This document shows, one piece after another, positions 46,001 to 58,078 of a stretch of 64,000 bases of DNA. Every line of letters starts with the position of its first letter. Position 1 is the first letter of the stretch. Location of the stretch: the NCBI GenBank assembly GCA_001600635.1, contig BCKL01000003.1, forward strand, positions 186,001 through 250,000, read 5' to 3'. The notes below the pieces were generated by a model. It was not told the origin of the DNA, ran no database searches, and saw nothing but the letters and a program-made list of their open reading frames with translations. The translations under genes were made by a program, and so were the position numbers. This DNA comes from Leucosporidium creatinivorum. Its lineage: Eukaryota > Basidiomycota > Microbotryomycetes > Leucosporidiales > Leucosporidiaceae.

Positions 46001-48093
46001 GTGCAGCTCTTCGTCGAAGCCAAGCGCCACAAGCCTTCCATCCTCTTCATCCCCTCGCTCATCACCTGGTGCTCGAGCGTCAGCGATGCCGTCAAGGCGA
46101 CCATCAAGGGACTGCTCGAGGGCTTGGACCCTTCCGACCCCATCCTCCTCCTCGCCGTCGTCGATGGTCCCCTCTCAGAGCTTCCCGCCGATGTGAGGGG
46201 TTGGTTCGGCTTCGTCAAGGGCAATCGCGTCGTTCTCGGCAAGCCCTCCTCCGTACGTCTCTTCTTCTGCAGCCGCTTTCTATCCTTCGCTGACGCAGTC
46301 CCACTACACTACAGGATCAGCGCACCGCCTTCTTCAAGGACGTCCTCGACGGCATCCAGCGCCCTCCCAACGAGTTCCCCGACGCCATGCCTCGCCGCAA
46401 GCGTGTGCTGGAAGAACTCGAGATCGCTCCTCCGCCACCGCCAAGAGCTCCCACCGCCGCCGAGATCCTCGCGCAAGAGCAGAACGACCAACGCCTTCTC
46501 GAGTACCTCAAGTGGAAGCTCGGCCCGATCCTCAACGAGCTCAAGAAGCGGTACAAGCGCTTCACGAGGTCCCTCTACGTGAGTTTGTGCTTCTGAGTGC
46601 GATGACGTACAAAGCTGACCTTGCATCGACTCTCGCAGGACGACTGGAAGAGCGACGACCTCGCTTGGCGCCGTTCGCAGCTCGAGAAGGAAGAGGACGT
46701 CGTCGGCCTCGGCACGCAACCTTACCACAACGTCGACCTCGACACGATGCACAACGACCTTTACAAGGGCTACTACTCTACGCCCGACGACTTCCTCGAG
46801 GACATTCTCCGCATCCAAGCCAACGCCGAGGTCAACGCCATCCTCGAATCGGACGCCGAGGCGCCCATCAAGGCCGGTCAGATGGTCAACCATGTCAACG
46901 TGATGAACGACCAGACGTTCGATGAGGCGTTCCGGGCCGAATGCGTCAAGATGAGCGAGCGGAGGAAGGAGAAGGAGAAGAGTCAGCCGTCGTCGTCGAA
47001 GAAGGGGAGGAAGGGCAAGGGCAGGGAGCTGCCAAAGGGGGACTTGGTGGCCAACGCCCAAGCGGCGGCGTCGGCTGGAGGCGCCGGGAAACTGAAGGGA
47101 GGAAGGGTGTCGATCTCGGGTCCGCCAGGTCAGCAGGGCGCCGAGGGAGACGAGGAGGAGGAAGTCGTCGACGGAGAGAGGAGGCTCAAGAGGGTCAGGC
47201 TAGAGGGAGAGGAGGACGAGGAGGATGCCGAGGGCGAGGAGGACGATCAAGGACCAGCCAAGCGGGCTCGCGGCGCCAACGGCATCAACGGCCACGACTT
47301 TGACGCCTCCGAGGAACAGCAACACCAGCCCATCGCTTCCACCAGTCAGCTCAACGGTCTCTACGGCGTCGCCCCTCATCAGCTCCAGCCAGGCCCGAGC
47401 TTCGGCGACCTCCTCAACCCCTCCTCTTCGACCTCGGCCGGCCCTGCTCCCGTTCCCGACCTAATTCCCACCACTCCCGCACTCCCCGGTATCATCCCAA
47501 CCGGCCACGCCATCGCCCCTCCCATGCAAGTCGGCGCACTTCCCACCACCTTCAGCGCCGCCGAGCTTGCAGGTCCTCTCGGCTCGACGGTCGATGCACC
47601 CTTCCCAGGCGGCGCCGTCGTTCCTCCTCACTTCCAAGCCGGTATGCAAGCTTCCACCTCTGCTGCAGGCTTCGCCATCGCCCCTGCCGCCGCCGCCGCC
47701 ATCGGTTCCCCCTTTCGCGCGTCGACTCCCGTCAACTTTGTCGCCCCTCCCGGCGGCCAGCAAGTCGGTACTACCGGCGGCGAGGACCATCAGATGTCGA
47801 TCGTCTCTTCGCCCATCGCTCCCGTCGTCGTCGTGCCCGAGCGCGAGCCCACTCCCGCCCCTCTGCCCGACTTCATCCTCTCGCCCTCGCTCCTCGATTC
47901 GCTCGCAACTTTCCTCTCGACGGGCACGGACGAGCTCAACATCGATCAGCTGGAGCAGCTGAGGGCCGCTTGCTTTGATGTGCTGTGGAGGGGTAGGAAG
48001 GCGTGGGAGAGGGATGAGATGATCAAGGAGCTGGAAGACCTGGCGAGGGAGTTTGTGCAGGAAGTCGAGGAGGTGAATGCTGGTAGTGCGTAG
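43024..48093 (+). CDS. YTA7: Yta7/ATAD2-type AAA ATPase with bromodomain-like region
   Basis: A chromatin AAA ATPase of the Yta7/Abo1/ATAD2 family, which binds histones and affects nucleosome density. The start MPTNTRRSSSRAAQHPQS opens a long acidic N-terminus (EDEDAEGEQDGDFDMEEDE). AAA1 is intact: VSFDSVGGLGSHIQQLKEMV, Walker A GPPGTGKTLLARALA, Walker B IIFFDEIDGLAP, then [20 protein letters not shown]. AAA2 is degenerate: GETGMGQSYVGAA lacks the Walker A Lys and ILFIPSLITW lacks the DE pair, as is usual in this family. A bromodomain-like segment follows (YLKWKLGPILNELKKRYKRF, VDLDTMHNDLYKGYYSTPDD, FLEDILRIQANAEVNAIL). The C-terminus is long and low complexity. An upstream in-frame ATG at 42628 exists but looks like leader. 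About ten introns. Confidence 0.92.
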
Positions 48094-48417
48094 ATAGTAG
48101 TTTAGTGTCTCGCCCTCTGATGCTTGAAGTGTGTACTCCCCCCCTGCTTTGCCACGATCGCTCCGCCGAGAGACAAGTTGAGCGCCGAGCGCCGAGATTT
48201 CGCAAGTTGAGACGCGCGTTTGGCGACTTGGGGAGCGAGAGGACCCCGATTTTGACCTCTTGCCACACCCTTCTTTTCTCTCTGCTTCCTACCACACCGC
48301 GAGAGTAAGTGCTGCTCTGCTACAGCAGCCCTACAGCACTCTCAGTCGCGTCTAGCGCGGTTGAACTGACGTCGCCTTTGACCTCTCCCCCCCCTCCACC
48401 TTCAGCTCAGCAGCAAG
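48094..48417. promoter_or_regulatory. intergenic promoter/leader of the SNF2/RING gene
   Basis: This 324-bp spacer holds two GAGCGCCGAG words (about 48180-48196), several CTCTGC and CTACAG pyrimidine-AG motifs and a CCCCCCCCTCC run just before the ATG at 48418. No ORF of note and no clear TATA box. Confidence 0.4.
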
Positions 48418-51400
48418 ATGGACGCTGCCGCTCTGTGCTTGAAAGCGCTACAGAAGCCTGCGAATGGAGTTGCCCCTCAAGGCTTCCTCCCCCAGTTCCA
48501 ACAACACCTCAACCTCTACCCTCACGACACGGAGTGGCTCCTCGAACTCGCGCCGGGCACTTATGGCACTGGTGAGTCGCTTGCAAGGGCTACAGGCTGC
48601 TCGCAGCAACTACTAACACATCTCTGCTCCCCTACAGTCACCTGCATGGAGGACTCTTGCTACCAGGACTTCCCCGTAAGCCCTCACAAACAATAGCGCT
48701 CGCTCGTCGCCGCTCTACAGCCAAACGTGTCCGCTGACGCGCTTGCCTCTTGACCTACACAGCTCGGTCCCGACCCTCAGAAGCACCAGAACGGCGCGAC
48801 TGTAGGCTTTGGCAGCCTCGACGCTTTCCACGTGAGTCTCTGCAGCCAGCGCGAGCGGAGCGGTGCAGTTGAGCGTGCGCTGACCTCGTTCTTGCTCTTC
48901 CACAGGACCACATCCGCACCAATGCTGCTCACCAGCAGACGCGCGATGCTCGTGTCGCCCGCACTGCTGTAAGTCGCCTTCTCCCCTTCGCCCTCGACGC
49001 GTACCAGTCCGACGCGCTCTTCATCTCTTGCCTCGGCGCCGAGACGGAAGCTGACCTGCGCTACGCGTCTCTCTCACAGGCGAAGCAAATGAAAGCCGGT
49101 ACTCCTGCGAAGGCTGCCACCCCCGCTGCCGCCGCCGCCGCCGCCGCCATCCAGGATCGCACGCCCTCGGTCGACAAGAAGCCCGTCCTCGACAAGTACG
49201 GTCGCCTCGTTCCTGCCGTCAACGGAGGTACTCCCTCGGGATCTGGTCAGAAGCAGGTCAAGCGCAACTCGACCGGCGGCCTCATCGTGCTCGGCGATGA
49301 CGAGGACGACCTGCCCGCTCCTCTCAAGCGCGTCAAGCTCGACCCCGAGCCCAACGTCTTCGCCGAGCGTGCCAACGCTATCGCTGGACCTGCCCCTCGC
49401 GACGACCCCGTCCCCGTCAAGAAGGATTCCGACTACGACCAGAAGATCAAGGACCTCGAGGCCGAGCTCGCCCAACTCCGCACCGTTCGCCCTCCCTGGT
49501 CCCCGGATCACTTCGCCGCCATCGACACCATCTACCGCAACATCGACATCGTCAAGGCCGAGAAGAGCGAGGCTCAGAGGATTCGCTTCGGTGGAGCTCC
49601 TCGCGCCCAAGTCGGAGCCGCCGCCCCTCAACCTCAAGTCGGCTTCGGTCTCAACGCTGCTCCTGGTGCCTACGGCCAAGGTGCTGCAGCTCAGCAGCAG
49701 GCCGCTCTCCTCCAGGCTGGCTTCGGCGGAGCGCCTGCGGCCGACAGCGACAGCGACCACGAGGATCCCATCGGCCGCTACGGTGCTGGAGCGAGGTTGG
49801 CCAACGATGAGGACCTGCATGACCTGTTCAAGGCCGCTGCCGAGGGCGAGTCGTTCGAGGGTGAGTTGTTTTCTCCGCGTCCGGGTGACCTTCTCGGCTC
49901 TTGCTCGCCCGGTTTCGCTCGACGAGGCTCTCGTTTGTGCCTCAGAGCTGCAACTGACTCGCTTTGTGACTCTCTCTCGCACCCTTATAGGCAACGGAAC
50001 CGTCGACGAGGCCGCTACCAAGCTCGGCCTCAAGCACCAGACCGACTTCATCGACGGCATGAAGATCTCGTTGATGGCTCATCAGCTCATGGGAGTGGTG
50101 AGTGCTGCTACTGCTCTCCCCCGCCGCGCATCCACCTGACTTCGCTCCTTCCGCAGGCCTGGATGTGCGAGCAAGAGAACTCGAAGAACTACGGCGGCAT
50201 CCTCGGCGACGAAATGGGACTCGGCAAGACGATCCAGACCATCGCGACCATGTGCAAGAATATGTCGGCCGACCCCACCGAGAAGACGAACCTCATCATC
50301 GCCCCCGTCGCCCTCCTCGAGCAGTGGAAGGACGAGATCGAGGACAAGTGCGAGAAGAACCAGTTCAAGATCCTCGTCTACCACGGCGATGGCAAGAAGG
50401 GCATCACCAAGACCAAGCACCTGCAGAAGTACGATGTGGTGAGTCTCCCTTCTGCTCTCGAGAGCTCGGCCTCTCATCGTCCGCTGGATCGGCGCTGACT
50501 ACCATCGCCTTACACGCAGGTTCTCACGTCCTACCACACGCTCGCCTTGGAGTGGCCCGACGAGGAGACGGCCGTCAAGAAGGCCAAGAAGCAGGCGAAG
50601 AAGCAAGGCGTCAATGTCGACGAGGATGATTTCATCCAACTAAAGACCCAAGGCATCCTCCTGCAGATGGGCTGGTACCGCGTCATCCTCGACGAAGCTC
50701 GTACGCTCTCGCTCTCGCTCTTCCCTCCTCCCCCTCGAACGCCCGCTGATCCTCTTCTTCTCATCGCCGAGCAGAGAACATCCGCAACCGCTCGACCAAG
50801 ATCTCGCGCGCCGTCGCTCAGCTCGACTCGCTCTTCCGCTGGTGCCTCACCGGAACGCCTGTCACCAACTCGCTGTCGGATAGTACGTCTCGCCTGGCGA
50901 TGAACGACACGCTCGGCGCTGACGGCTTTCTCGCTCGCAGTCTTCCCTCTGCTCCGTTTCCTGCAAATCAAGCCGGTGAGCCCTCTGCTTCTCTTTCTTC
51001 CTCTTGTGTGCATGCTAACACGTACCTATCTAGTTCTACGACTGGTCGGCTTACCGCGAGCAAGGTAGGCTTCCTTCCCCTCCCTGTCTCCCCTTCCCTC
51101 ACGCTGATCTCCCCGCCGTTCCCTCAACAGTCGTCATTCACGAGAAGAAGGCCCCCGCTGCCGCCGGTCGCAAGGCTCAAGCCATCCTCCGTGGCTGCAT
51201 GATGCGTCGCAAGAAGGACAGTCAGCTCGACGGTAAGGAGCTCGTCACTCTGCCCAAGAAGACCATCGAGCTGCGCGAGCTCGAGTTCAGCCAGGAGGAG
51301 CGCGACATCTGTAAGCTCTTTCCCTCCCTCTGTGTAACATGGCAGCGAGCTGACCACGTTCGGCCTCCCCCTTCGCAGACTCGTTCATCGAGGGTAGGAG

Positions 51401-53348
51401 TCAGGCCGTCTTCAACAAGTCCGTACACTCTCGCCGTGCTCGCTCGCCACCAGTACTGATCTCGGCACCCCTTCGCAGGTACCTCAAGGAGGGCACGGTG
51501 CTCAAGAACTACGCTCACGTCCTCGTCATGCTGCTCCGCCTCCGTCAAGGTTCGTTTCTGCTCCTCAGACGACCTGTTGAATTCGGCTTACGCGTCTCGC
51601 TCTTCGCACAGTCTGCTTCCACCCTTGCTTGATCGGTAAGTCTTTGCTCGCTCGACTTCCTCCTCTGCGGCGCCGAAACGCTGACCCTCTCCCTCTCGCT
51701 CGTTCAACAGCCGAGGGTTACGAGGCTCTCGCCAACGAGAACAAGAAGGAGCTCGAGAACGCGACCGAGCTGCAGCGCGCCATCGATGTTCTCAAGCAGC
51801 CGGCCGTCGACAAGATTCGCGAGCAACGCTTGGAGCTGGCCGTCGAGCGTTGCAAGATCGAGAAGGAGGTTCGTCCTGCTCGCTCTCTCTTCTCCTCGCT
51901 AGCAAGCGCTGACTCGACACACTCGCCGGCTCATTAGGGCGGAGATGTCCAGTTCGATGGCGACGACTGCCCCATCTGCATGACGCCCGTCTCGGAGGAT
52001 GAGAAGGGAGGATTCGTCACCTCGTGCCAGCACGTCTTCTGCCGCACCTGCATCGACGAGGTCATCGCCAAGGACCAAGTCGAGGACCACGACGACGACC
52101 CCAAGGCCATCAAGTACAAGGCCGATCAGCGCCCCTGCCCCAAGTAAGTCGTCACCCATCGCCCTTCGCTCCTCGCTGTACTACCGATGCCGACCTTTCT
52201 CTCGTCTCCCTCTACAGCTGCCGTCAGCCCATCTCCAAGACGCTCACCTTCTCCCTCGGCGCCTTTGAGCCCACCGACGAGGAGCTCAGCAAGGCCACCG
52301 GCACGCCCATGGAGCTCGACGACGACATCGACGACGACGGCGACCTGAAGGACTTTATCGCCAAGGACGACGACATGGACGAGGACGAGGAGTACGGCAA
52401 GCCTTCCTCCAAGAAGGTCAAGCAGCCTAACCGCCGCATCATCCAGGACTCGGACGACGAGAGCGAGGCCGAGGAGGAGAAGCCCAGCAGGCAGGACAAG
52501 GGCAAGGGCAAGGAGAAAGCCGGACCAGTCGAGCTGCCGGATTGGATGGAGAAGCAGGAGCCGTCGACCAAGATGAAGTGGGCGTTGGCCGAGGTGCAGC
52601 GGTTGGACGCCGAGTTCCCCGACGACAAGATCATCATCATCTCGTCCTTCACCACCGCCCTCGACTTGATGGCCGACATGCTCTTCCAAGCCGACTTCAA
52701 GGTCACTCGCTACCAGGGAGACATGACGAGGAAGGAGAGGGACGACTCGGTCAAGGTCTTGAAGAAGAGCAAGAAGTGCAAGATCATGCTTAGTGAGTGG
52801 TAGATGTCACTTTCACAGGACCTGAAGCTGATTCTCTCCTCTCATCGCAGTGTCGCTCAAGTGCGGAGGAGTCGGACTCAACCTCACCCGCGCCAACCGT
52901 GTCATCTCGCTCGGCGAGTTCTTGTCTCGAGAACGCTTCGCCGACTGGCGCTGACCGATCTCGCTTACTAGACCTCGCCTGGTCCAACGCCGTCGAGAGT
53001 CAGGCTTTCGACCGCACGCACCGCATCGGCCAGTTGAAGGAGGTTCAGATTGGTGAGCGCTCGTGCTCGCTGTCGCTGCCTCTCTCCCTCGAAGCTGACC
53101 TGTCCCTTCTCCAGACCGCTTGACCATCCAGAACACGGTCGAGCAGCGTATCGGAGAGATGCAGAACCGCAAGCAGGGACTCGCCGATGCTGCCTTCGGA
53201 GAGGGAGGAGGAGCCAGTACGCTTCTCCTTGCTTCCGTAGCTCAGCGGTCGCTAACTCGTTGGTACTACTACAGAGATCGGGAGGATAACAGTTGACGAC
53301 CTCGCCCATCTCTTTGGAGTGCCGGCGCGAGGCAACGGCAACCAGTAG
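48418..53348 (+). CDS. ULS1: ULS1/RIS1-like SNF2 ATPase with embedded RING finger
   Basis: A SWI2/SNF2 DNA translocase carrying a RING finger between its two helicase lobes, the architecture of Uls1, Rad5, Rad16 and HLTF. Lobe 1: ISLMAHQLMGVAWMCEQENS, GGILGDEMGLGKTIQTIATM (motif I), LIIAPVALLEQWKDEI, and motif II DEAQNIRNRSTK spliced across an intron. Next come WCLTGTPVTNSLSD and CMMRRKKDSQLDGKEL. The RING is CPICMTPVSEDEKGGFVTSC, QHVFCRTCIDEV and CPKCRQPI. Lobe 2: IIIISSFTTALDLMADML, SLKCGGVGLNLTRANRVI, SQAFDRTHRIGQLKEV. An N-terminal GGLIVLGDDEDD looks like a SUMO-interacting motif, and DEAQ with that motif favours the Uls1 (SUMO-targeted) group over Rad5. No HIRAN domain was seen. About 20 introns. 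It ends next to arm D. Confidence 0.85.
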
Positions 53349-55030
53349 AGCTGCTCTTGCCTGCTCGGCGTTCGCTCCCGTTCTCGCTTCCCCCTACGCT
53401 TCCTCCCCTTTTGCTTCTCGATGTCGCCCGCTCCTCCTCGATGTGTAGTTCGAATACCCCATCCGTCCCTGTTAGTACCCCCCAATAGCGCTTTGCCATG
53501 CAACTCAGAGCTCTTTTGCTCGAGACTGGTCGTCGAGGAGCGCCGCCGAGAAGTGAGCTGGACTCGATTTTTCGGCGAAGCTCGCTGCTGTAGTATACTG
53601 CAGCGGTCTTGCGGAATGTAGGTCCGACTACACTCCTCTGCAGCGCCGAGCACGTGTGTTGGCCGGAAACTCGGTGCAGAATGTGGGGCGCTTAGGGGCA
53701 CGGCGGCGAGGAGAGACGACGAGGACTCAAGAGAGACGCGGGTTGTCTTCCTCCGCCCTCTTTCGACCACAGCGCCAGCTTCACCACAAGCTCCAGTACC
53801 GACATGTACACCTCTCCAGCCTACGATCCTCCNCCTCNACACNCTAGGANCACCTCTCTCGCTTCCCTCGCCGAAACGCTCCCTCGCTACCCCGCGGAGC
53901 AGCAAGATGCAGGTGCAGATGCTCAACAGAGCGGCCAGCAGACGCTCATGCAGCAGAAGAAGGAAGAGAAACAGAGTGGTCGTACTGCACTTGATGTAGA
54001 CGGTTTCCGCTTCGAGGTGAGTCCGCCGAGTCGAGCCAGCGCCGAGTGGGGTGCGAACAGCAGACATGGGACTCATGGTGTTCCTCAACAGTTGGAGAGA
54101 GTCACACACGAGCTAGTCAATGTCAAGGACGACCTCAGGGAGCTTGCTGTGCTGTACGATCGACTCCTCGCCGTTCCCTCGTCCACTTCGTCTCGCTGCG
54201 CTACCACCAACAAGCTCGCCGAGGATCTCGAAACGCTCAAGAAGAGGATCTCCAAAACTTTCTCTCCCCTGCCTCCCATCCTCCGTACTCTCAACACTCG
54301 TGCTCCTCACCTTCGTGGCGGCGGCGGTCGAGCTTTCGTCCTCACGAGCGAGACGGAGGAGATCAAGCAGCAATCGGCGAGGGCAGGAAAGCTGATGAAG
54401 GACTGCATCGAGCTTATCAATGCNGGTGTCANTCGCGGTGCTCGTCTTGGCCAGGTGAGCAGCATCGAACACCGCGGGCATCGCCGAAGCGCCGAACTGA
54501 TCTCGCTCGCTCCAGACCTCCACAGCAACCTCGGAGTCGACTACATGCCCATTCTCTTTCATCAAGGAAGCCTAGTACGTCTCCCGGTGACCCGTCGCTA
54601 TCTCGCTGACCGACATTTCCACCTTGCAGCATCGCCGAGGCTGGCGAAACGGGCCTCGTCTTCCTCGACAAGATGAGCGCTTTGGCACCTGCAAGCCAGG
54701 CAGGCAGCTGGCTGAATGTGAGCTGTCTTATCTGTTTCCCCTCCAAGCAGCAGACTGGTATTGAATGTCACAAACCGCTCGCAGCCCTTCGCCTACTCAC
54801 TCCCAACCTGGACAGTCACTCCTCCACCCGAGGACCCTCAGCTCCAAGAGGATCAATCTCGCCCTCTTCTCAAGCCCGACGAGGAGGAAGGTGCTTGGGG
54901 CGAGAGCACGACTCCAAAGGCCCTCGCGCCGTACAGCGGGAAACGATTGGCGCTCATTCTCATCGTGTTTGCCCTCGTGGTCGGCGGAGTGGTCACCGGA
55001 CTAGTCCTATGGAGTCAACATAACTACGCG
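53313..55030 (+). repeat. inverted arm D (1.7 kb), mirror of arm C
   Basis: Its Ns (53833, 53838, 53843, 53850, 54424, 54432) mirror arm C with a constant sum of 95038. Homology starts inside the last codons of the SNF2/RING gene and ends in the last exon of the tail-anchored gene, where the two copies diverge. Only a few substitutions were seen in the core. Confidence 0.88.
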
Positions 55031-55054
55031 CCGGAGCCTATTGTGACGGCGTAG
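53804..55054 (+). CDS. predicted C-tail-anchored protein, copy in arm D
   Basis: Five exons (53804-54016, 54092-54454, 54516-54574, 54630-54717, 54785-55054) sum to 993 nt, giving 330 residues in a single frame. Segments: MYTSPAYDP, a Gln/Lys-rich region (AQQSGQQTLMQQKKEEKQSG), a long predicted helix (LERVTHELVNVKDDLRELAV), a second charged helix (TSETEEIKQQSARAGKLMKD), a Pro-rich spacer (WTVTPPPEDPQLQEDQSRPL) and one membrane segment (KRLALILIVFALVVGGVVTG) near the C-terminus. Charge suggests the bulk faces the cytosol. I do not recognise the family. It follows the SNF2/RING gene by about 455 bp, and its inverted copy is at 39984-41234. Confidence 0.68.
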
Positions 55055-56642
55055 GGAGAAGAAGGGAAGGGAGGGACAGGCAGGAGGTGAGGGCCCGGGG
55101 GGACGCTCGGTCGAAGGAATCCAGCAAGGCGGCGCATCTGTAGGGCTTCGGCGGTGGCAAGAATACATGCAGATATATTATGCAACACAATCGGATGTCT
55201 TCCAGTCGAAGTTCTCGGATGCACTGAGGCAGCTGATCTGCGCCGAGCTTTCGCCGAGCTCTATAATCTTCTCGGAGCCTGGAGTCACCCTCCTGCTGAT
55301 GTACACACCAGTAGACGCCGCAGACGTGACATAGCTATCGCTACTACTCCTCCCGACCTCCGCGCCCTCGCTGCACCTCTGCACGACCTCTCATCCTCTG
55401 CCCGCCCGCCCAAGGAAAAGCGACAACCCACTATACCTCCTTCGGATCTCAGGAAACACTTCGAGGTGCGCTGGCAAGCTATCTCCGTCGCTCGCCGAGC
55501 AGTATAAGAGGTAGCTGACAGTGTTAGTGTCACTCAGTCGAATGGACAAGCTGCTTGATGCACTCCTTGTCCCGCTAGAAGGGGTCCTCGGCGCCGCTCT
55601 CGCCGAGCACTCTCCGGCGCCAGCTGTGGTGAAGCTGTCACCTCTACTTTTCTCTGCGAGGCTAAGCTCAAGCCACACTATATGAGCAGCAGACTGGACA
55701 GGGGGAAGGCTCAGAACGTCCTCTGAAACGCCGGAGGGAGCTTCGGAACCAGATCGGCGCCGAGCTCCTTCGCTCGCATCAAGTCTCGCTCCGTCTGCCA
55801 CAGCTGCTCTTACTCGCTGTGGAGCTTAGTCAGCACGTTGGAGGATGTATCGCGGCTGCTGTACTTCAGCAGAGAGCTCAGGTCACCTTACAAGCCCTCT
55901 TCTCCCCGCTCGGCTTTCGCTCGGCTTTTTTTCTCCCTCTCGAAATCCCCAGGATGGCGTTTCGGTCAGGAAACACTTTGAAGGGGGGGGAAGATGTAGG
56001 GTATTGGACGTCTTTGGCGTGCATGCTGCCAGAAAGAGGCATCAGCTTCCCAAGGCTCTCAGCGCAGCTCGCGTGAGCCCCTTCCTCGTCGTCGCCGAGC
56101 TCGAGCTCTCAGTGCCGGCGGGCCGCATCCTCCAGTGCGTTCCCGCTGCACAAGAGTGAAGAGACTCCTAGTACTGTGAGCCGAGCTGTATGGGATGATG
56201 AGCATCACGAGGAGCGTAGGCAAGGTCGGAGCTTGGAGAGAAGGGAAGGGGGATGATGGAGACCGCCGACATTAATCCAAGTCTAGCAGGCAGACGGGAT
56301 GTCACGGGGCGAAGCCTGTAACAATGTAGCGAGGACGGCTCCGCTGCAGAGCATCGCTCGACCCTTCCCGCCAGCTCGTCCGCGCCAAAGCAAGAGCCCC
56401 TCGGCGCTCTGAGAGCCGAGAGCCAGCTGGGTTTTGTTTCCTGAGAAGAAGCTGAGTTTGGGGGGTGGGCTCTCGAGTGATATGGTTGCGAGTGAAGGTG
56501 GGAGAGGCGAGCTACTTGGATTGCCACGTCTTTCCCAGCTCTCGTCGTCGACCTCGACCTCTCTCGGCGGGCGAAAGTAAGCGAGAGGGACAAAAAGCCG
56601 AGCGCTTCGGCATTGTCCTCCATCTGCGCTGCGAAGCTACGG
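55055..56642. other. 1.6-kb gene-poor stretch with repeat motifs
   Basis: One open frame of 117 codons (55154-55507, +) reads ADLRRAFAELYNLLGAWSHP and ends in VRWQAISVARRAV. It has no recognised domain and overlaps a CAGGAAACACTT repeat motif (55449-55464), so I do not call it a gene. A second motif copy is at 55966-55980 and a partial one at 56432-56445. Several CTCGGCGCCG palindromes are present near 55589 and 55753. Confidence 0.4.
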
Positions 56643-57793
56643 TCACGCCGGCGTTGGTCCCCCGCCTCCCAACCCTCCAATCGGCGGCACTCCTCCTCCT
56701 CCTCCATCAATCCCGCCCTCACTCGCACCACCACGCCCATTCTCCCTCTCCCTCCTCCTCTCCACCAACGTCCCAGCAACACTAGCCGTACTCTCCCACA
56801 GCCTCTTGCCCAAACTGAACGCACTCCCATCGGTCACCTTGCCCCACACAGTCTCGAGCATCCGTTGCTGGGTGCCGTCCGTCAAAGTCGAGGGCAGCCG
56901 AGCGAGGTTGTTCAGGCCGGGAGAGTAGATGCGGAGGATGTGAGAGTGCAGCCGTTGGAGAGAGGTGGAGTAGAGGGTGGAGAGGGGGATGAGGCGCTCG
57001 TAGCTGTTGCGCATCAAAAGGGCGCGGTCAGCTCTGCTGGGCACGAGAGAGAGAGAAAGGAAGACCGAGCAACTCACCTCGGATGATCAAACTCGTCCTC
57101 CTCCCTCATCTGTTCCGGCGTAGGCACACTCGGCGGTGCTCCAAACGGCCTGGCCTTCCTCCCATACTTGTCGAGTCCCATCTTCTCCCTCTCCTCCCTC
57201 TTCCCTTCCGCCCTCGCTTGGATCTCCTCGACCGAAACGCCCTTCTTCATGTCCTCTAGGTGCTGCTTGACAGCTTCGTTCCCTCGCGCGATGTAGAGAT
57301 ATCGACCATCGAGACGGGGCCAGTGGTAGGCTGGTAATGTCGACTCGTTGTCGGCTTGGGCGGAGGGAGGGGAAGGCGAAGGAGGAGAGGGAGAAGGAGG
57401 AGCGACGTCTCGAGCCAAGTAGGCGCCGGGGAGGCCGGGCACGGGTACGAGGTCGGCGATGGCGTTGCGGAAGTTCATGTAGCAATACATGGTCGTTTGG
57501 GGGTCACGATGGAGAGCTCTGCTCGTTCGAGAGCGAGAGAGAGACGCGGTCAGCTCCTGGCCCTGTAAGCTGTAAGGGAGCAGCAGAGAGAAGACAGCTC
57601 ACCTTCTAGCGTTAGTCTGTTTTGTAGTAGTCCAACATCGTTCGTCTCGTTGTTCTGGGGAAGGGCGCGAGTGGTTGATGGGAGCGGTAGGGGAGCGGAG
57701 GATGGAATCGAGTTGAGCGGGAGTTGGGAGACCAGGGGGTAGTGGAGTAGTAGGGATGTTGGGTGCTGTGGTGTGCGGGGATTCTGTAGGTTG

Positions 57794-57824
<31 letters not shown>

Positions 57825-57844
57825 GGATCGGGCCTAGTCGACAT
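56643..57844 (-). CDS. uncharacterised protein with Ala-Gly repeat N-terminus
   Basis: Three or so exons join in frame. The start MSTRPDPAGAGAGAGAGQ is encoded in part by a 6-bp microsatellite (about 57794-57825). A conserved-looking core follows: ERCWTTTKQTNARR, then across an intron ALHRDPQTTMYCYMNFRNAI and ADLVPVPGLPGAYLARD. A Pro/Ser-rich spacer, a Lys/Arg/Glu-rich helix (EEIQARAEGKREEREKMGLD) and an Arg-rich last exon (SYERLIPLSTLYSTSLQRLH) with a Gly-rich end complete it. I do not recognise the family. The aromatic/Cys core suggests a conserved fungal protein rather than random ORFs. Divergent from the gene at 58079 (234 bp between starts). Confidence 0.6.
57794..57825. repeat. 6-bp microsatellite (CTCCTG)n inside a coding exon
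   Basis: About five units of CTCCTG encode the Ala-Gly run at the N-terminus of the uncharacterised protein on the minus strand. Confidence 0.8.
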
Positions 57845-58078
57845 CTCTCTTTGAAGCGCGAAAGTGAGTGGCAAGGGAAAGAGGGGCGATTCAGGCCATC
57901 ACTCGGTTCAATTTCGCTCTTAATCTTCTCCCAATGTAAAGAGCTACATAAACTCTCGCCTGCTCAGTCATCTAGTCTCCTCTCCCCTCAGCGCATCCTC
58001 GCGTTTCACCTCCAGCTCCTCCTCTTCTGCTCTCGCTCTCGCTCTCCCTCCTGCTCTATCGACCTACAGCAAGCAGCC

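Noticed and set aside
55154-55507. 117-codon ORF with ADLRRAFAELYNLLG
   Set aside because: Overlaps a dispersed repeat motif, has no known domain and no supporting splice structure.
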